From JADKFD01 sp050250665 (GTDB taxonomy: Bacteria; Pseudomonadota; Gammaproteobacteria; Xanthomonadales; SZUA-5): a stretch of DNA of 15,637 nucleotides. The position numbers and the translations under genes were made by a program. The DNA is taken from the NCBI GenBank assembly GCA_050250665.1, contig JBFWOF010000087.1:1-15637 (forward strand), given 5' to 3'. Positions 6,999-13,366 of this stretch are shown in pieces; the stretch's first letter is position 1; the number at the start of each line of letters is the position of its first letter. The notes beneath the pieces are model-generated. The model saw only the letters and a list, made by a program, of their open reading frames with translations, made no database searches and was not told the origin of the DNA.

Positions 6999-7374
6999 AG
7001 CGGAGCTTGCTCCGCTGCTTTGGCTGGGCTTGTGTTTTTCCTCTCAATCAAACAGCCGCACGCCCTGCCGAGCAAGCTCGGCACTACAAAAGCCTCGAAC
7101 ACCGACGCTCTGGTAGAGCGGAGCTTGCTCCGCTGCTTTGGCTGGGCTTGTGTTTTTCCTCTCAAGCAAACAGCCGCAGGCGGGCCGAGCAAGCTCCAAT
7201 ACTGTTTAGATTGGTGATGGCGAGCAGTGTAGGTTGGGCAAAGGCCGCAGGCCGTGCCCAACGATCTGGCGCAACTTTGCTGGGCACGGCCTGCGGCCTA
7301 AGCCCAACCTACCCAAAGCAAACAGTATTGGAGCAAGCTCGGCACCACAAAAGCCTCGAAAACCGCAGCCAATG
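6945..7374. repeat. tandem array of two-hairpin (BIME-like) repeats
   Basis: Three units follow one another, starting near 6945, 7063 and 7180 (periods 118 and 117 bp). Each unit contains hairpin A, gccgagcaagctcggc (6949-6964, 7067-7082, and 7184 onward, where it is split by an insertion), and a spacer of about 34 bases with agcctcgaacaccg. Hairpin B, agcggagcttgctccgct (6999-7016, 7117-7134), and a ctgggcttgtgttttt tail follow. The cores of A and B are reverse complements of each other, so a unit is a head-to-head pair of related palindromes, as in BIMEs. The third unit lacks hairpin B and ends at the stop of the peptidase gene. The same family occurs inside the DNA ligase gene. Confidence 0.9.
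7197..7330. mobile_element. 134-bp MITE-like element inserted in a repeat hairpin
   Basis: The element has perfect 11-bp terminal inverted repeats (caatactgttt at 7197-7207, aaacagtattg at 7320-7330). It is flanked by a 10-bp direct duplication, gagcaagctc, at 7187-7196 and 7331-7340. Removing the element and one copy restores an intact hairpin A of the surrounding array. The interior is a long imperfect palindrome: arms 7229-7260 and 7281-7312 match at 30 of 32 positions and begin gtaggttgggc. There is no coding capacity, so it must be mobilised in trans; I do not know the transposase family. Confidence 0.8.
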
Positions 7375-7379
7375 CCAGA

Positions 7380-8564
7380 TCACGCTGCCGCCAGGCGCTC
7401 GCGATAGACCTTTTCGTCGCCGCGATAAACGGTGTCATCCAGGGCACTGCGCACCCTTGCCAGCGCCTGCGCGCGTTCCGCTTCGCGGCCTTCGATCTCG
7501 GCAATCTGCGCCTCCACCCAGGCGATGTGGAAATCCTCCAGCAGACCGCCCTCGGTCTTTGCCAGCCAGGCACGCGCGCCCGGGGCATCGCGATCCATCT
7601 GTGCACAGGCGTTCGCGGCATACAGGGCCAGCACCTGCCGGAACCCGTCGGGCAGCTGATCCCAATCCGCCAGTGCCCGATTGATCAGTGTGCGCGCCTG
7701 CTGCAGCTGGCCCTGGTCTTCGGCCACGGTCGCCCGCACCAACAGCGCAAAAAAGCGCTCCGCGCCCGTGGGCTGATCCGGATCCAGCGCGGCGATGTCG
7801 GCAGCATCCAGCTCGCGCGGGCGCAGGCCGTCGATGCTGGCACGAGCCAGTCGCGCCATCCGTTGCGATTGCTCCAGCGCTGCGGGATCGCTCCAGATGC
7901 GCCACAGATTGGCGCCATCGGTGAGAAAACCGCCCACCCGGAAAGGCAGCAGATTGATCAGGCCAAACAACAGCCCGAACAGCGCCACGGGTATCGAGAA
8001 CACGCGCAGAGGCCACCACGGCGCGTACCAGATCAGCAGGAAGGCCAGACCGGCCAGCAGCAGATTGGCCAGCGGACCGCCCAGCAGCATCCAGCTCAAG
8101 GCCATGCGGAAGTCCTTGCCCGGCGGCAGCAGCGTCTGCACGAATCCACCGATCCCTTTCAGCGAGCGCACACGCTGCCAACGAAAGCCGGATCGAGTGC
8201 GCTGGCACCGCCAGGGACCAAGCACGAAGCGCAGCAGATAGCCGCCGCGGGCACGCCCGACCAGCGCATGACCGAGCTCGTGGACAGCCAGTTGCAGCGG
8301 CAAGGCCACCAACAGGGCGAGCAACAGGCAGGCCAGTAGCAAAGGCTTGGCGGTCCCCACGGGCGCCAACTGCATGCCACCCTTGAGCACCCAGGTGACA
8401 CTGAAATAGCCGAAGGCACCGCCTCCGAGCATCTGCAGCAGAAACACCGCCATGGCGCGCCAGCTCATCTTCGCCTTGTCAGGCATCGCTCGCGCGGCTG
8501 GAGCCCGCGCATCTGCGGCGGGGTCGATGGGCATGCCCGACGCGCGATTGTCGCCATCCATCAT
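7380..8564 (-). CDS. M50-family integral membrane zinc metallopeptidase
   Basis: This is a site-2-protease-type membrane metalloprotease of 394 residues. The zinc-binding HELGH is at 95-99 at the end of a hydrophobic segment. GGPLANLLLA (162-171) and NLLPFRVGGFLTDG (204-217) follow, with Asp216 as the likely third ligand, in the usual M50 order. Hydrophobic segments at about 37-60, 73-98, 157-180 and 187-208 are probable membrane helices. The region after 220 is soluble and helical, resembling TPR-type repeats. The start ATG at 8564 has a GAGGA 5 bases upstream and overlaps the stop of the winged-helix gene as ATGA; a second ATG follows at once. The substrate is unknown; coupling to a regulator suggests shared control. 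The stop abuts the repeat array. Confidence 0.85.
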   Translation of the reverse strand: MMDGDNRASGMPIDPAADARAPAARAMPDKAKMSWRAMAVFLLQMLGGGAFGYFSVTWVLKGGMQLAPVGTAKPLLLACLLLALLVALPLQLAVHELGHALVGRARGGYLLRFVLGPWRCQRTRSGFRWQRVRSLKGIGGFVQTLLPPGKDFRMALSWMLLGGPLANLLLAGLAFLLIWYAPWWPLRVFSIPVALFGLLFGLINLLPFRVGGFLTDGANLWRIWSDPAALEQSQRMARLARASIDGLRPRELDAADIAALDPDQPTGAERFFALLVRATVAEDQGQLQQARTLINRALADWDQLPDGFRQVLALYAANACAQMDRDAPGARAWLAKTEGGLLEDFHIAWVEAQIAEIEGREAERAQALARVRSALDDTVYRGDEKVYRERLAAA

Positions 8565-9247
8565 GATCTTCCTCGCTCTCGCTTTTGCACCGGTGTACGC
8601 GTGCCCCGCGCCTTGGGCGCATCTGCGGCGCGCATTTCAGTCGGATAGGCCGCCAGCATCAGTCCGACAAATTCGCCCTGCTCCGGCGGCGGCTGCTGAC
8701 TGAGGCGCTCGTATTCCTGGTAGAAATCGTGAAGGCGCTGCAGCAGTCGATCGCGATCTGCCGGCGACAGCTTGAGCACATGTCGGTAGGCCAGAAGGGC
8801 CTTCGGCGCAGGCGGTTTGACGCCGAGATCGATGAGTCCGGCCGCATGACTGCGCACGATATCGGCGCGAGCCTGATCGAAGTTGTAGGCGAGCAGGCTC
8901 TCCAGCCGCTCGTTGCCGAGCACGTCATCGCCAAACACACTGCGATCCAGTCGCAGCCGCCGCGCCGTGGCCCGGTAGCGCCGTTCCAGTATCCCCGACA
9001 CCAGACGCTCGGCCACGACCACGATCAGCTCATGCTTCTCCATGAGCTTGAGGTGGTGGTAGAGCCGCGTGGTCGGGCACTCCAGCAGTTTCGCCAGTTC
9101 GGTGGCCGTGCGCGCCTCGGTGACCAGCGCGTTGAAGATGAACTCGCGCGTCGGTTCCGCCAGCAGTTTCAGCTCCCGCGGCGTGATGGCGCGCTCGTCC
9201 GCGATGTCGGGCACCTTGCGACTCAGTGCCGCCAGCTTTCTGTTCAT
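8561..9247 (-). CDS. ArsR-like winged-helix transcriptional regulator
   Basis: This is a 228-residue DNA-binding protein with an N-terminal winged helix of the ArsR/HTH_20 type. AEPTREFIFNALVTEARTA leads into the HTH (about 46-70, TELAKLLECPTTRLYHHLKL), then a wing with ERLVSGILERRYRA (80-93). The C-terminal 130 residues are helical with no cysteine cluster, so metal sensing of the classical ArsR kind is not indicated. The ligand is unknown. I chose the ATG at 9247, preceded by CAGGAT, over the GTG at 9265, which has no ribosome-binding site. Its stop overlaps the peptidase start (ATGA), so the two are translationally coupled. The Arg-rich tail (KRERGRS) is unremarkable. Confidence 0.85.
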   Translation of the reverse strand: MNRKLAALSRKVPDIADERAITPRELKLLAEPTREFIFNALVTEARTATELAKLLECPTTRLYHHLKLMEKHELIVVVAERLVSGILERRYRATARRLRLDRSVFGDDVLGNERLESLLAYNFDQARADIVRSHAAGLIDLGVKPPAPKALLAYRHVLKLSPADRDRLLQRLHDFYQEYERLSQQPPPEQGEFVGLMLAAYPTEMRAADAPKARGTRTPVQKRERGRS

Positions 9248-9259
9248 ATCCTGACAACC

Positions 9260-9277
9260 ATTCACTACTAGTTGAAT
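9260..9277. promoter_or_regulatory. possible operator upstream of the winged-helix gene
   Basis: The plus strand reads attca (9260-9264), eight bases including ctacta, then tgaat (9273-9277). This is a short inverted repeat 13 bases upstream of the regulator's ATG in an AT-richer patch. ArsR-type regulators often bind such palindromes in their own promoter. The arms are only 5 bp, so the call is tentative. Confidence 0.3.
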
Positions 9278-9371
9278 GCTAGCGTATCATTGAACGAGAT
9301 GGATAGTCCGATGGTCATGGCGGTCACAGGGTCCGCAGCACGAACCAACTCACACGTGCCGCTGCGACGGT

Positions 9372-9854
9372 TCAATCACTGCTCTGCACGCAATGACCTG
9401 TTCCCATTGCCGTTCCCGAATCACTGCCGACCGGCTGCGGATAGCGCTCGGCCATCGCCGCCAACGATGCCTGCATGAATTCACGCAGGACTTCGCGGTC
9501 GACATCGCTCAAGCGCTTGATGTACAGGCAGGATTTGCCGTGCGAGTGCTTGCCCAGACGCGCCAGCAGCCCGTCGTAGGCACCGAAGCCAGGCATGATG
9601 TAGAGCGCAATATTCTGCTTGCGCGAGCAGAAACCGATGCGGGGCCATTCGCCTTCACGGCCGCTCTCATAGCGGTATCGATAGCGACCAAAGCCGATGA
9701 TCTCCCCGCCCCACATGCAGGGTTCGGTGGCACTGAGTTCAGCCATGGTGGTCAGCAGCCACTGGCAATCGCTGCGACGAACGGGATCGGCAATCGCATT
9801 CACCACGGCACGAGGATCAACCTCGGTCGGCTGAGTCTTGGGTTCCTTGGCCAT
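9372..9854 (-). CDS. DUF1801 domain protein
   Basis: This is a 160-residue cytoplasmic protein of the DUF1801/YdhG-like family (small alpha/beta fold, function not established). The diagnostic run is PCMWGGEIIGFGRYRYRY, then EWPRIGFCSRKQNIALYIMPG, and the late KSCLYIKRLSDVD preceding the C-terminal helix. The frame is open well upstream, but the ATG at 9854 has an excellent AAGGAG 7 bases before it and gives a normal-length protein. It lies 124 bases upstream of the winged-helix/peptidase pair on the same strand. It is divergent from the exonuclease gene, so 9855-9945 must hold promoters for both. Confidence 0.85.
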   Translation of the reverse strand: MAKEPKTQPTEVDPRAVVNAIADPVRRSDCQWLLTTMAELSATEPCMWGGEIIGFGRYRYRYESGREGEWPRIGFCSRKQNIALYIMPGFGAYDGLLARLGKHSHGKSCLYIKRLSDVDREVLREFMQASLAAMAERYPQPVGSDSGTAMGTGHCVQSSD

Positions 9855-9945
9855 GGTCGAGCTCCTTGAGGCTGGTGACTGGCCGATGATCGCACCCCGC
9901 GCCGCACTCACGCCCCGCTGTCGGACTTGGCGGCAAAATCCGGCC

Positions 9946-10941
9946 ATGAGCGAAGATCTGATCGTGCTGCATCCGGAAGGCTTGTATTGCCCGGCCGGCG
10001 ACTTCCATATCGATCCCTGGCGCCCGGTCGCGCGTGCCGTGATCACCCACGGCCATGCCGATCATGCCCGCAGCGGATCGGATCTGTACCACTGCGCCGC
10101 GCCTGGAAGCGCGCTGCTGCAGCATCGCCTGGGCGCCGACGCCGTCATCCAGGGCCACGCCTACGGCAGCCGTCTTGCGCTCGGCGCTGCCCAGGTTTCA
10201 CTGCATCCTGCGGGGCATATCCTCGGCTCCGCGCAGGTGCGCGTCGAAGTGGGCCATCAGGTCTGGGTGGTCACGGGCGACTACAAGCGCGAAGCCGATC
10301 CCACCTGCGCCGGCTTTGAAGTGGTCGAGTGCGACACGCTGATCACCGAGGCCACCTTCGCCCTGCCCTGCTACCGCTGGCCGGCCATCGAGCAGACGGT
10401 CGACGAGATCCTGGCCTGGTGGGACCAGTGCAGTCGCGATCAGGTACCGGCGGTACTGTTCTGCTACGCCCTGGGCAAGGCCCAGCGGCTGCTGGCAGAA
10501 CTGGCGCACCGGGTCGACAGACCGGTGTTCCTGCACGGGGCCATGCTCGCGCTGGTCGAACTCTACCGCGCTGCCGGGGTGACGATGTTGCCCACGGAAG
10601 CGGTCAGCGAGCAGGCTCGCGCCCACGACTTCGCCGGCGAACTGATCCTGGCACCGCCCTCGGCCGCGGGTTCGCCATGGATGCGTCGCTTTGCCCAGGC
10701 CTCGACCGCCTTTGCCTCGGGCTGGATGCTGATCCGCGGCAATCGTCGGCGGCGCGGCTTTGATCGCGGACTGGCGCTGTCCGATCATGCCGACTGGCCG
10801 GCCCTGATCGACACCATTCGCGCCAGCGGCGCCCGTCGGGTGCTGGCCACCCATGGCAACACCGACGCCCTGGTGCGCCATCTCAACGAAACCGGCATTG
10901 CCGCAGAAACGCTGCGCACCGACTACGGCGGAGAGGAGTGA
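9946..10941 (+). CDS. ligase-associated DNA exonuclease (metallo-beta-lactamase/beta-CASP fold)
   Basis: This is a 331-residue putative nuclease of the ligase-associated exonuclease family, which resembles the SNM1/Artemis and CPSF73 group and is thought to trim DNA ends before ligation. The metal-binding HGHADH (35-40), HPAGHILGSAQV (87-98), GDYKREAD (111-118, Asp112), LSDHADW and ATHGN segments give the metallo-beta-lactamase and beta-CASP motifs in order. The frame extends upstream, but ATG 9946 begins the family N-terminus MSEDLIVLHPEGLYCP. The gene overlaps the DNA ligase start (TGATG), which both confirms the family and implies co-translation. Recognition is by motif and neighbour; activity is inferred. 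Confidence 0.92.
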   Translation: MSEDLIVLHPEGLYCPAGDFHIDPWRPVARAVITHGHADHARSGSDLYHCAAPGSALLQHRLGADAVIQGHAYGSRLALGAAQVSLHPAGHILGSAQVRVEVGHQVWVVTGDYKREADPTCAGFEVVECDTLITEATFALPCYRWPAIEQTVDEILAWWDQCSRDQVPAVLFCYALGKAQRLLAELAHRVDRPVFLHGAMLALVELYRAAGVTMLPTEAVSEQARAHDFAGELILAPPSAAGSPWMRRFAQASTAFASGWMLIRGNRRRRGFDRGLALSDHADWPALIDTIRASGARRVLATHGNTDALVRHLNETGIAAETLRTDYGGEE

Positions 10942-12968
10942 TGCGCGCGTTCGCCAATCTCTACACGCGCCTGGATCAGTCCACCGCCACCAGCGACAAG
11001 GTGGCGGCCATGCGCGATTACTTCGCGACGGCGCCCGCCGCCGACGCGGCCTGGGCGGTGCATATCCTGGCGGGCGGCAAGATCAAGCGACTGGTGCGCT
11101 CCGGCGATCTGCGCAGCTGGCTGGTACTGGCCAGCGGCTACCCGGAATGGCTGATCGAGGACACCTACGCCCACGTCGGCGACCTGGCCGAAACCATCAC
11201 GCTGCTGGTGGCCGGCAAGCACGGTCCCGAGCCGCCGCCATTGTCCAGTTTGCAGCACTGGATCGAAATCGAGCTGGCTGCCCTGTCGCGAATGACCCCG
11301 GAATTGCAGAACCCGATCGTGCGGGGCTGGTGGGCCGCGCTGCCGCGCGATCAGTGCTTCGTACTCAACAAGTTGCTGACCGGGGCGCTGCGCGTGGGTG
11401 TTTCGCAACGCCTGGTCATCCAGGCCCTGGCGCTGCTGACTGGACTCTCGCGCGAGTTGCTGGCGCATCGGCTGACCGGCGAATTCCGGCCCTCCGCGAG
11501 CGCCTGGCAGGCCCTGATCGACCCGAACGAAACCGCGCTGGATGCCGATCAGCCCTATCCGTTCTTCCTGGCGTCGCCCCTGGAATCCGAACCAGAGGCG
11601 CTCGGTGAGGTCGGCGACTGGCAGGCCGAATGGAAGTGGGACGGCATCCGCGCACAGTTGCTCAGGCGCCAGGGGAAGACCCGATTGTGGTCGCGCGGCG
11701 AAGAACGCCTGGACGGGCGCTTTCCTGAAATCGAAGCCGCGGCCAACGCCCTTCCCGAGGGCACGGTGCTCGACGGCGAAATCCTCGGCTGGAACAACGC
11801 CGCGCCACTGCCCTTCGCGCGCCTGCAGAAGCGCATCGGCCGCCTCAAGCCCGGAGCGAAGGCCCTGGCCGACTGCCCGGTCGTGTTCATGGCCTACGAT
11901 CTGCTCGAATGGCAGGGAGAGGATTGGCGCGAGCGGTCGCTGAGCGAACGTCGTCGCGCCCTGGAAGAACTGCTGTCTGCAAACCCCGCTCTTCGTAGAG
12001 CGGAGCTTGCTCCGCTGCTCTTGCCGGGCTTGGGCTCTGGCTCTGGCGCTGATGTAGATCGAAAAGCCGCAGGCCCTGCCGAGCAAGCTCGGCACTACGA
12101 AAGCCTCGAACACCGCAGCTCTTCTGGTAGAGCGGAGCTTGCTCCGCTGCCTCTGCCGGGCTTTGGCTCTGGCTCTGATGTGGGTCTCGAAAGCGAAGAC
12201 CCTGCCGAGCAAGCTCGGCACTACGAAAGCCTCGAACACCGTCGCTCTGGTAGAGCGGAGCTTGCTCCGCTGCTCTTGCCGGGCTTAGGCTCCGGCTCTG
12301 ATGTGGGTCTAAATGCTGCAGACCTTGCCGAGCAAGCTCGGCACTACGAAAGCTTCGAACACCGCAGCTCTGGTGGCGTGGACCACCCGAAGCCCGCGCC
12401 CGCCAGCGCCGAGTTGCCCGAGCGCGCGGCGCTGGCCATCTCGCGCACGCTCGGGGCCAGTAACTGGCCCGAACTCGCCGCGCAACGGCAACAGGCCCGC
12501 GAGCTCGGCGTCGAAGGGCTGGTGCTCAAACGCCGCGATTCGCGTTATCAGGTCGGGCGCAAACGCGGCGACTGGTGGAAATGGAAGATCGACCCGCTCA
12601 CCATCGATGCCGTGCTCATCTATGCCCAGGCCGGCCATGGCCGCCGTTCGAACCTCTATACCGACTACACTTTCGCGCTCTGGCATCAGGGCCAGCTGGT
12701 GCCGGTCGCCAAGGCCTATTCCGGCCTCGACAACGCCGAAATCGCCAGACTCGACCGCTGGATCCGCGCCCACACCCTGGAACGCTTCGGCCCGGTGCGC
12801 AGTGTCGCCGCCGAACAGGTATTCGAACTCGCCTTCGAAGGCGTCAACCGCTCGCCGCGCCACAAGTCCGGCATCGCCGTGCGCTTTCCCAGAATCACCC
12901 GCTGGCGCACCGACAAGCGCCCGCAAGACGCCGACCAACTCGAAACCCTGGCCCGGCTGGCTCTTTAG
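10941..12968 (+). CDS. ATP-dependent DNA ligase with an in-frame repeat-derived insertion
   Basis: This seals nicks or breaks in DNA using ATP, probably in repair with the preceding exonuclease. The 675-residue chain has an N-terminal DNA-binding domain (about 1-195). The adenylation domain carries the nucleotidyl-acceptor Lys232 (EWKWDG, motif I), LDGEILGW (III), VVFMAYDLLEW (IIIa), EGLVLKR (IV, Glu525) and WWKWK (V, Lys547/549). A C-terminal OB domain starts at IDAVLIYAQ. Between motifs IIIa and IV, about 129 residues (350-478) come from a tandem palindromic-repeat array. Without it the protein would be about 546 residues, the usual length for this family. All catalytic motifs are intact on both sides. 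The ATG at 10941 is preceded by GGAGAGG and overlaps the exonuclease stop; a GTG one codon earlier is less likely. Confidence 0.93.
   Translation: MRAFANLYTRLDQSTATSDKVAAMRDYFATAPAADAAWAVHILAGGKIKRLVRSGDLRSWLVLASGYPEWLIEDTYAHVGDLAETITLLVAGKHGPEPPPLSSLQHWIEIELAALSRMTPELQNPIVRGWWAALPRDQCFVLNKLLTGALRVGVSQRLVIQALALLTGLSRELLAHRLTGEFRPSASAWQALIDPNETALDADQPYPFFLASPLESEPEALGEVGDWQAEWKWDGIRAQLLRRQGKTRLWSRGEERLDGRFPEIEAAANALPEGTVLDGEILGWNNAAPLPFARLQKRIGRLKPGAKALADCPVVFMAYDLLEWQGEDWRERSLSERRRALEELLSANPALRRAELAPLLLPGLGSGSGADVDRKAAGPAEQARHYESLEHRSSSGRAELAPLPLPGFGSGSDVGLESEDPAEQARHYESLEHRRSGRAELAPLLLPGLGSGSDVGLNAADLAEQARHYESFEHRSSGGVDHPKPAPASAELPERAALAISRTLGASNWPELAAQRQQARELGVEGLVLKRRDSRYQVGRKRGDWWKWKIDPLTIDAVLIYAQAGHGRRSNLYTDYTFALWHQGQLVPVAKAYSGLDNAEIARLDRWIRAHTLERFGPVRSVAAEQVFELAFEGVNRSPRHKSGIAVRFPRITRWRTDKRPQDADQLETLARLAL
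11988..12374 (+). repeat. tandem two-hairpin repeat array translated within the DNA ligase
   Basis: Hairpin B (agcggagcttgctccgct) occurs at 11999-12016, 12131-12148 and 12254-12271. Hairpin A (gccgagcaagctcggc) occurs at 12078-12093, 12204-12219 and 12327-12342. The spacings are 132 and 123 for B and 126 and 123 for A, all multiples of three. In the ligase frame each unit reads RAELAPL, then a PGLGSGSDVGL-like linker, then AEQARHYESLEHR. The family is the one found between genes at 6945-7374, where periods are 118 and 117 bp. No stop codon occurs in the ligase frame, although the repeat's ggtagag does supply a stop in the methyltransferase frame. Confidence 0.92.
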
Positions 12969-13014
12969 TAGCAAGCGCATTCAGTGCCAACCAGCCATCG
13001 ACAGCCCAGATACC

Positions 13015-13039
13015 TGTGGGAGCGGACTCTGTCCGCGAT
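13015..13039 (+). repeat. solitary half-palindromic repeat
   Basis: The segment beginning tgtgggagcggactctgtcc contains the stem gcgga/tccgc and matches the 'gtgggagcggac…gtccgcga' class of REP-like sequences seen between genes in gammaproteobacteria. It lies 47 bases after the ligase stop and before the tRNA gene, and there is no facing partner. Confidence 0.45.
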
Positions 13040-13071
13040 CTACACACTTCTATCCCAACCCCAAGCTCAGG

Positions 13072-13077
13072 TATGCT
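13072..13077 (+). promoter_or_regulatory. possible -10 box of the tRNA-Leu gene
   Basis: The hexamer tatgct (4 of 6 to consensus) sits 14 bases before the mature tRNA 5' end, a suitable distance for a -10. I cannot see a good -35 box at the right spacing. Confidence 0.3.
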
Positions 13078-13091
13078 TCACGGCTTGCTTG

Positions 13092-13178
13092 GCCGAAGTG
13101 GCGGAATCGGTAGACGCAGCGGACTCAAAATCCGCCGCCCTTAAAAGCGTGTGGGTTCGAGTCCCACCTTCGGCACCA
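13092..13178 (+). tRNA. tRNA-Leu (anticodon CAA)
   Basis: A complete class II tRNA of 87 bases. The acceptor arms gccgaag (13092-13098) and cttcggc (13168-13174) pair, with discriminator A and an encoded CCA (13176-13178). The anticodon stem gcgga/tccgc encloses the loop ctcaaaa with anticodon CAA at 13126-13128, reading UUG. A long variable arm follows, and the T arm gtgggttcgagtcccac is canonical. The gene serves as the likely integration site of the element to its right. Confidence 0.97.
13153..13178 (+). other. predicted integration (att) core at the tRNA 3' end
   Basis: P4-type integrases usually recombine at the 3' end of a tRNA gene and rebuild it. Here the T arm through CCA of tRNA-Leu is the expected core, since the integrase starts 189 bases further on and points away. 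No second copy is visible within the window, so the far attachment site should be beyond the right edge. The exact core boundaries are inferred. Confidence 0.45.
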
Positions 13179-13223
13179 AGCACACATACGCGGCGAGTCA
13201 CCAACAGTCGCCAGAAACATCGA

Positions 13224-13248
13224 AGCCCGCACTGCAGCGGGCTTTTTT
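13224..13248 (+). terminator. rho-independent terminator after tRNA-Leu
   Basis: A perfect 7-bp stem agcccgc (13224-13230) and gcgggct (13237-13243) encloses the 6-base loop actgca and runs into six T residues. It ends the tRNA transcript and insulates the integrase gene. Confidence 0.9.
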
Positions 13249-13303
13249 GTGCCTGAAGGGTCGCCTAGTGTCGCGGGAAGCCGTTGCATCTCGCGAGTAT
13301 CAG

Positions 13304-13366
13304 TGTGAGTATATTGCTCTGTACTCACACAAAACGAAAGTCACAACGACGTTTCGTGTACTCACA
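13304..13366 (+). promoter_or_regulatory. repeated tactcaca boxes upstream of the integrase
   Basis: The 8-mer tactcaca occurs at 13322-13329 and 13359-13366, directly before the integrase ATG. Its reverse complement tgtgagta occurs at 13304-13311. The first two form a dyad with a 10-base spacer that includes a possible -10 (tatatt, 13310-13315). The third covers the start-codon region. The arrangement looks like a multi-site operator or integrase/excisionase binding region; the protein that binds is unknown. Confidence 0.5.

Noticed and set aside
7229..7312. Long hairpin considered as a bidirectional terminator between the convergent methyltransferase and peptidase genes
   Set aside because: It has no T-run on either side and is bounded by terminal inverted repeats and a target duplication, so a MITE explains it better; a side role in ending transcripts remains possible.
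6143..7684. 513-residue plus-strand open frame across the methyltransferase, repeats and peptidase
   Set aside because: It is a shifted frame over two real genes and the repeat array; the protein is Arg/Pro/Ala-rich with no domain.
10923..12239. 438-residue open frame on the minus strand opposite the DNA ligase
   Set aside because: It is a mirror of the GC-rich ligase gene plus the repeat array (reading FEAFVVPSLLG repeats), with no domain or ribosome-binding site.
11988..12374. Regular repeats with spacers, considered as a CRISPR array
   Set aside because: The units are long (over 120 bp), imperfect, palindromic throughout and mostly conserved in their spacers; there are no unique 30-40-base spacers and no cas genes.
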